Positions 59,510 to 64,000 of a DNA stretch of 64,000 nucleotides are shown here, in pieces. This DNA is from Fusibacter_A sp965140735. GTDB taxonomy: Bacteria > Bacillota > Clostridia > Peptostreptococcales > Acidaminobacteraceae. The stretch covers positions 4,526,001 through 4,590,000 of the forward strand of contig OZ223306.1 of the NCBI GenBank assembly GCA_965140735.1, written 5' to 3'. Within the stretch, counting starts at the first letter, position 1. The number at the start of each line of letters is the position of its first letter. The notes beneath the pieces are model-generated. The model worked only from the letters and a program-made list of their open reading frames with translations, did not search any database and was not told the origin of the DNA. The position numbers and the translations under genes are program-made.

Positions 59510-60949
59510 ATGACTGAAAAGAGTATGATTGAATTTAGAAATCTGATTAATGCTTTACCAGATATTATTTTGATCTTAAAAAATGGTGAAATTATTTTAG
59601 CTAATGAAAAGGCAGAGTCAGTGCAAAAACAACTTGTGGGGACTAATATTAAAGAGTATCTTTTGGATTCTTTTGATAAAGCCATTAAAAGATTGTCATT
59701 GTTGTCTAAAGAAAATAAGTATATTGGGCCAAATGATTATGACGTGAGATTAAGAGATGGTAGTACAAGACATTTTGAAATGCTGTCAAATTATCTTCTT
59801 ATAGAAGGTGAAGAAGCTATTTTAACTGTTGCAAGAGATATTACATCTTTAAAGAAGGAACTCAATAGTGCAGCACGTGTCCAAAGAAAGGTAATGTTAA
59901 AAAAAATACCTATTCTCAATGGTGTTGAAATTGGATCCGTTTATGTGCCTGCCAAAACAGTGAGTGGTGATTTCTACTTTTGGGATAAAGTGTCAGATGA
60001 AAAAATTGTTGGTGTTTTAGGTGATATTCCTGGAAAGAGTATCGGTGCAGCTATGAATATATCTGCATTTGAAATTTTATTTCATGAAGCTGTGCAGTCG
60101 CACCGAACGCTTCATGAAATAGTTCGTGTTTTGAACGAAAGAGTAACGACTTATTTTCAAAATAAATATGTGGCTGCAATTATATTCATAATGGATTTAA
60201 AAAATAACCAAATAGAATTAGTAAGTGCTGGAATCAACGAGTTTTATAGTTTGAACTGTAAAAATAGATTAGAGCATCATAGGTTAAGAGGGCCCTTTTT
60301 AGGGATGTTTAATCATTTAGATTTTGATAAGGCCATACTTACATTGGATTCTGTGAAGCGCATTATTTTATTTACAGATGGTGTATCTGAGCTAATTCAG
60401 AGAGGGGTTATGGCTAAAGCGTTGTTTGAAGAACCCTATAATTTTAGGTTATCGATGCAATTGACGACTATTTTAGAAAATCAACTTCTTGATAGCATGG
60501 GATTAAAAGATGATTCCACAGCACTTATTATAGATTTTGGAACAGAGAGTATTACAAAAGAATACATCCTTGAAGGCTTAAGTAATTATCAATATGAAGT
60601 CGAACGCATTGTGAGCGAAATTGCATCACTTGACATGATTTTTCAAGTTCAGCTTATTTTAATGGAACTCATTACAAATGCTTTTAAGTATGGTAATGGT
60701 GGCAACGAAGAACTTCCCATTAAAGTGATTGTTATTGAATACAAAGATCGCCTGATCATTGAAGTGATAGATTTTGGTGTAAAAAGCAAACAATTTATTT
60801 TTAAGAGTCACATTGAAGATGACGAACTCATGGATGAAAGTGGTAGAGGGTTATATTTGATTAATCAGTTTGCAGACTACTGCTATTATAACGGGAACAG
60901 CGTTATAGCAGAAATAGAAAGAGAGAAAGAGATGAAAAATGAGGTATAG
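59510..60949 (+). CDS. PAS-SpoIIE phosphatase-HATPase protein (bifunctional anti-sigma-type regulator)
   Basis: This 479-residue cytoplasmic protein has a PAS-like sensor (about 1-115), a PP2C/SpoIIE phosphatase (about 130-330; SGDFYFWDKV, LGDIPGKSIGAAM, LFTDGVSELIQ, DDSTALIID) and an RsbW-like ATPase domain (about 345-475; LILMELITNAFKYG, DESGRGLYLINQFAD). Such proteins both phosphorylate and dephosphorylate a STAS antagonist; one is encoded two genes downstream. AGGTGAGG lies before the ATG at 59510; the TTG at 59492 has none. The chemoreceptor gene follows by three bases. Confidence 0.9.
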   Translation: MTEKSMIEFRNLINALPDIILILKNGEIILANEKAESVQKQLVGTNIKEYLLDSFDKAIKRLSLLSKENKYIGPNDYDVRLRDGSTRHFEMLSNYLLIEGEEAILTVARDITSLKKELNSAARVQRKVMLKKIPILNGVEIGSVYVPAKTVSGDFYFWDKVSDEKIVGVLGDIPGKSIGAAMNISAFEILFHEAVQSHRTLHEIVRVLNERVTTYFQNKYVAAIIFIMDLKNNQIELVSAGINEFYSLNCKNRLEHHRLRGPFLGMFNHLDFDKAILTLDSVKRIILFTDGVSELIQRGVMAKALFEEPYNFRLSMQLTTILENQLLDSMGLKDDSTALIIDFGTESITKEYILEGLSNYQYEVERIVSEIASLDMIFQVQLILMELITNAFKYGNGGNEELPIKVIVIEYKDRLIIEVIDFGVKSKQFIFKSHIEDDELMDESGRGLYLINQFADYCYYNGNSVIAEIEREKEMKNEV

Positions 60950-60952
60950 TAT

Positions 60953-62956
60953 ATGGTTAAGAGCTTAAAATTAAAAATAATGATACTGATGTTAATTGTC
61001 ATTATAATCCCTTTATTAGCTGTGGGGATTATTTCAACCTCGAAAGTCACAAGTTCAACAGAGCAAATGGTCGAAGATAAATTAGATGAACTCACTGGAT
61101 TAACAGCAGAAGCTATAAATGCTGAATTAACTCAAGCACATTTGGTTTCTAAATTAATTAGTGCTAATACGATGTTACAATCACTTGCTTCAGGTGACCT
61201 TAAGTATAGAAAAGAGGCTAACAAGTATTTACAAGATCTACAAAAAGAGAACGATAAAATTTTAGAAATGCTTGTCATTACGGATGCTAAAGGCAAGGGT
61301 ATTACTTCTAGTGACAGTGAATTTATAGATGTGGATGTCAGTGATCGGGCCTATTTCAAAGAGGCTCTAAAAAATGGTTTAGGACAAAGTGGCGTTGTGA
61401 TCTCAAAAATTTCAGAAAAACCAGTAGTGGCCATTGCATATCCTCTAATAAAAAATGGTGATACGGTCGGCGTTGTCATTGCAAGCGTTAAATTTGAAAA
61501 TATAACATCGCATGTCTCCGAAATTAAAGTTTTTGATTCGGGTTATGCCTATATGTTCGACAAGGATGGGCTTGTTCTTTCGCATCCAGTAAAGGAAAAT
61601 GAATTTAATCTCAATTTTTCAGATACTGATATCCCAGAACTCAGTAAAGTTATTGCGGATGTAAATCAAGAAAAAAGTGGACATGTGTTTTATAATTATA
61701 ATGGTGTTGATAAATTTGTGTCTTATGCGCCCGTTGGAGATTGGGGCATTGCAGTTACTGCTAACTACGATGATTATATGAAAACCATTAAATCTATTAG
61801 GCAAATTATTATAATTGCAGGCGTTTTGGCTGCAATATTGGCACTTCTTGTGGCCTATTGGTTTACAACTGTGAACATCATCAGACCACTTTCAATCATT
61901 TCTCAAAAGATGGCAGTTGTAGGAAAAGGTGACCTAACGGCCTCAGTTGATATTAAAACGGGTGATGAAATAGAATTTATCGGAAAATCCTTTAATGAAA
62001 TGGTGTTGACGCAACATGAAGTTGTTCAAAAGGTGAAAGTGAATTCGGGAGAACTTGCGATTTCATCAGATGATATCTCCAATTCAGCGAATAATTTAAG
62101 TGCATCCACAGAAGATATTGCAAAGAATATTATGGATGTTGCTAAAAATATTGAAGTTCAAACTACTTCTATACTAGATACATCACAAGTGCTCGTTCAA
62201 TTATCTAGTTTAATTCAACTTGCAAAAGCCAGCGCTGAGAAAGCTGTTGATAGTGCGTCCACAAGTCTTGAAGTTGTTGGTCAAGGGAGAACAAGTGTGG
62301 ATGAAACTGTAAAGGCCATGACGATCATAAGCAGTTCTACGGATAAGACGGCTCAGATTTTAGAAGAAATTGAAACCTTATCAAGTCGTGTTATGGGGGT
62401 CATAGATACGATTAACGGTATATCTGAACAGACGAATTTACTCGCTTTAAATGCCTCTATAGAAGCGGCACGAGCTGGTGAGCACGGCAGAGGTTTTGCA
62501 GTTGTTGCAGAAGAAGTCAGAAAGCTTGCCGAACAAACTGGAGATGAAGCGAATAGTATTAATGGAGTTGTTCGGAAGATGGTAGACTCCATAAAACAGG
62601 CTGTTTCTTCAATGAATGATGGTAATGCAGCTGTAAAAGATGGTGTTGAAAAATCCATGGGCACTGATAAAGCTTTTTTAGGTATCCAAGAAGCCATTGA
62701 TAAAATATCAAGAGATATTTCAAAAATTGTAGAAGTTACAACGGATGAAGTTTCGAGTTCAGATAGAATTTTAGAGCTAATTGACCATGTGGCTACATTG
62801 TCAGAGATAAATGCAGGTAATTCACAATCTATATCGGCAGCAACTGAAGAACAAACAGCTTTAAGCGAAACACTTGCGGCAGGTAGTGAGGAATTAAATG
62901 CTATGGCAAATGAACTTCATCATCTAACAGATCAATTTAAGGTAAGAGGAGAATAA
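60953..62956 (+). CDS. Membrane methyl-accepting chemotaxis protein with Cache sensor
   Basis: This 667-residue chemoreceptor has one helix at about residues 10-28 and one at about 283-305, enclosing a double Cache domain (ITDAKGKGITSSD, DVSDRAYFKEAL, VISKISEKPVVAIAYPL, YAPVGDWGIAVTANYDDY). A HAMP domain and the signalling tip follow (GISEQTNLLALNASIEAARA, GEHGRGFAVVAEEVRKLAEQ). It sits between a phosphatase/kinase gene and its STAS partner with one- to three-base gaps, which points to joint expression and perhaps joint function. Confidence 0.92.
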   Translation: MVKSLKLKIMILMLIVIIIPLLAVGIISTSKVTSSTEQMVEDKLDELTGLTAEAINAELTQAHLVSKLISANTMLQSLASGDLKYRKEANKYLQDLQKENDKILEMLVITDAKGKGITSSDSEFIDVDVSDRAYFKEALKNGLGQSGVVISKISEKPVVAIAYPLIKNGDTVGVVIASVKFENITSHVSEIKVFDSGYAYMFDKDGLVLSHPVKENEFNLNFSDTDIPELSKVIADVNQEKSGHVFYNYNGVDKFVSYAPVGDWGIAVTANYDDYMKTIKSIRQIIIIAGVLAAILALLVAYWFTTVNIIRPLSIISQKMAVVGKGDLTASVDIKTGDEIEFIGKSFNEMVLTQHEVVQKVKVNSGELAISSDDISNSANNLSASTEDIAKNIMDVAKNIEVQTTSILDTSQVLVQLSSLIQLAKASAEKAVDSASTSLEVVGQGRTSVDETVKAMTIISSSTDKTAQILEEIETLSSRVMGVIDTINGISEQTNLLALNASIEAARAGEHGRGFAVVAEEVRKLAEQTGDEANSINGVVRKMVDSIKQAVSSMNDGNAAVKDGVEKSMGTDKAFLGIQEAIDKISRDISKIVEVTTDEVSSSDRILELIDHVATLSEINAGNSQSISAATEEQTALSETLAAGSEELNAMANELHHLTDQFKVRGE

Positions 62957-62957
62957 T

Positions 62958-63236
62958 ATGAAGAAAATGACCATTAAAATTTCTAAAAATTTTACAGTAG
63001 ATGAAGTCTCAAAATTTAGAGAAAGTGCTTATCTTGCTATTTCTAAAGAACCGGTTCATTTTGATTTAGATTTTTCAGAATGTACATTTATTGATAGTAC
63101 TGGATTGGGGGTATTGGTTGGATTATACAAAAAATGCCAAGAGAATAAAAGTGAAATGCTACTATTTGGACTCAATGAAGATGTAAAAAGGGTGATCCAC
63201 ATGACAAGACTTGATAGTATATTTGATATTCGATAG
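62958..63236 (+). CDS. STAS domain anti-anti-sigma-type protein (RsbV-like)
   Basis: This 92-residue STAS protein has the phosphorylation site Ser in FIDSTGLGVLVGLYKK and the usual beta-alpha pattern. It should bind the HATPase domain of the protein encoded at 59510 and be freed or bound according to phosphorylation. AGAGGAG precedes the ATG, one base after the chemoreceptor stop. The output, a sigma factor or another regulator, is not in the window. Confidence 0.9.
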   Translation: MKKMTIKISKNFTVDEVSKFRESAYLAISKEPVHFDLDFSECTFIDSTGLGVLVGLYKKCQENKSEMLLFGLNEDVKRVIHMTRLDSIFDIR

Positions 63237-63256
63237 AGTAAATGGAGGCCTGTGCA

Positions 63257-64000
63257 ATGAAAGTCCTATTTAAACAACAACAAAATTTTTATAAAAGCGG
63301 ATTGACACGATCTACAAAGTTTAGAATCAGTCAATTGACGAAACTTAAAGAAGGCATCCAGCGGTATGAAACTGAAATATTGAATGCGTTACAAAAGGAT
63401 CTTGGCAAACCTCACTTTGAAGGTTATGCTACTGAGGTTGGTTTTGTACTCGACAGTATATCTCACGTGATTAAGCACTTACCAGAGTGGTCAAAAGATC
63501 AGCCTGTTAAAACGCCGTTGCATCAACCTATGGCAAAGAGCTACTACATGTACGAACCTTATGGTACAGTCCTCATAATGGCACCTTTTAACTACCCATT
63601 TCAACTTTTGATAGAGCCGTTGATTGGTGCGATGGCTGCTGGGAATACTGCAATTTTAAAACCATCTGAGTATACCCCACATACCGAGGCAGTTATTTTA
63701 AAGATAATTTCAAAAATATTTGATCCAAATTATATTGCAGTTGTAACAGGAGGGCGTGAAGCGACGACTGAGCTTCTAACTTTGCCATTTGACTATATCT
63801 TCTTTACTGGAAGTGTACCAGTAGGAAAGGTCGTTATGAGAGCTGCTGCAGAGAATTTGGTGCCTGTGACACTTGAACTTGGCGGTAAAAGTCCGGTTAT
63901 CGTTCATAAAGATGCCAATATAAAGGTGGCGGCAAAACGCATTGCTTGGGGTAAATTTATGAATGCAGGGCAAATATGCGTCGCACCAGACTATGTTTAT
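63257..64000 (+). CDS. Aldehyde dehydrogenase (partial, C-terminus outside window)
   Basis: The frame opens at ATG 63257, with TGGAGG eight bases upstream, and runs to the window end, giving 248 residues without a stop. It resembles class 3-type NAD(P)-dependent aldehyde dehydrogenases: LQKDLGKPHFEGYATEVG, EPYGTVLIMAPFNYPFQLLI, AGNTAILKPSEY, FFTGSVPVGKVV, the catalytic Glu in LELGGKSPVIV and the catalytic Cys in NAGQICVAPDYV. It follows the STAS gene by 20 bases. The substrate aldehyde is unknown. Confidence 0.93.
   Translation, partial: MKVLFKQQQNFYKSGLTRSTKFRISQLTKLKEGIQRYETEILNALQKDLGKPHFEGYATEVGFVLDSISHVIKHLPEWSKDQPVKTPLHQPMAKSYYMYEPYGTVLIMAPFNYPFQLLIEPLIGAMAAGNTAILKPSEYTPHTEAVILKIISKIFDPNYIAVVTGGREATTELLTLPFDYIFFTGSVPVGKVVMRAAAENLVPVTLELGGKSPVIVHKDANIKVAAKRIAWGKFMNAGQICVAPDYVY

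Noticed and set aside
1..64000. CRISPR array, insertion sequence or prophage
   Set aside because: No regularly spaced repeats, transposase, integrase or phage structural genes were seen on either strand.

Overview
The window is a 64 kb stretch of an AT-rich, Gram-positive-type genome, most like an anaerobic member of the Clostridia (Bacillota). The reasons are strong AGGAGG-type ribosome sites, frequent TTG starts, a pyrophosphate-type phosphofructokinase, HypA/HypB nickel maturation proteins, a YhaM exonuclease, lipoprotein ABC receptors, and FabT-, PadR- and XRE-type regulators. The species cannot be named from the sequence alone. No rRNA, tRNA, CRISPR array, prophage or insertion sequence was found.

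Layout. 1-3.6 kb: AzlC-type amino-acid exporter (cut by the window edge), its divergent XRE-cupin regulator and a Cache-domain histidine kinase. 3.9-7.7 kb: hypB, a large Fe-S/FAD oxidoreductase and hypA, with no hydrogenase structural gene in view. 7.7-10.3 kb: a PadR-controlled split permease and an unknown membrane-anchored protein. 10.4-11.2 kb: a structured dispersed repeat and a decayed MFS/LysR fusion. 11.4-19.5 kb: an alpha-glucoside regulon (GH13 amylosucrase-like enzyme, ABC importer, GH65 phosphorylase fused to beta-phosphoglucomutase) with two identical operators. 19.6-23.7 kb: a LuxS homologue lacking its catalytic Cys, a small membrane protein, a zinc-type chemoreceptor and a diguanylate cyclase. 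23.8-33.2 kb: a seven-gene his operon with a leader-peptide attenuator, flanked by two NhaC antiporters. 33.5-35.3 kb: FabT-like regulator, DegV/FakB protein and a small membrane protein.

35.3-39.5 kb holds eight genes in the order of the ion-translocating half of Mbh/Mrp complexes. Three further NuoL/M/N-like subunits lie at 42.6-47.5 kb on the opposite strand, with an M42 peptidase and a CcdA/TlpA redox pair between them. 47.5-55.6 kb: a DisA_N-type protein, a candidate small RNA, an HDOD protein, a parvulin, YhaM, a GGDEF-EAL protein and a PadR pair. 55.7-59.1 kb: SEC-C protein, M32 carboxypeptidase and phosphofructokinase. 59.1-59.4 kb: a hairpin-rich region carrying the second repeat copy. 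59.5-64 kb: a phosphatase/kinase, chemoreceptor and STAS operon, then an aldehyde dehydrogenase cut by the window end.

Taken together, the genes suggest an anaerobe that puts much capacity into Na+/H+ traffic (two NhaC proteins and a Mbh/Mrp-like system), scavenges alpha-glucosides by phosphorolysis, and uses c-di-GMP and possibly c-di-AMP signalling. The least explained items are the hairpin repeat with a conserved loop, the hydrogenase-less Mbh-like antiporter set with one degenerate subunit, the hypB-oxidoreductase-hypA arrangement, and the his attenuator in a Gram-positive-type genome.
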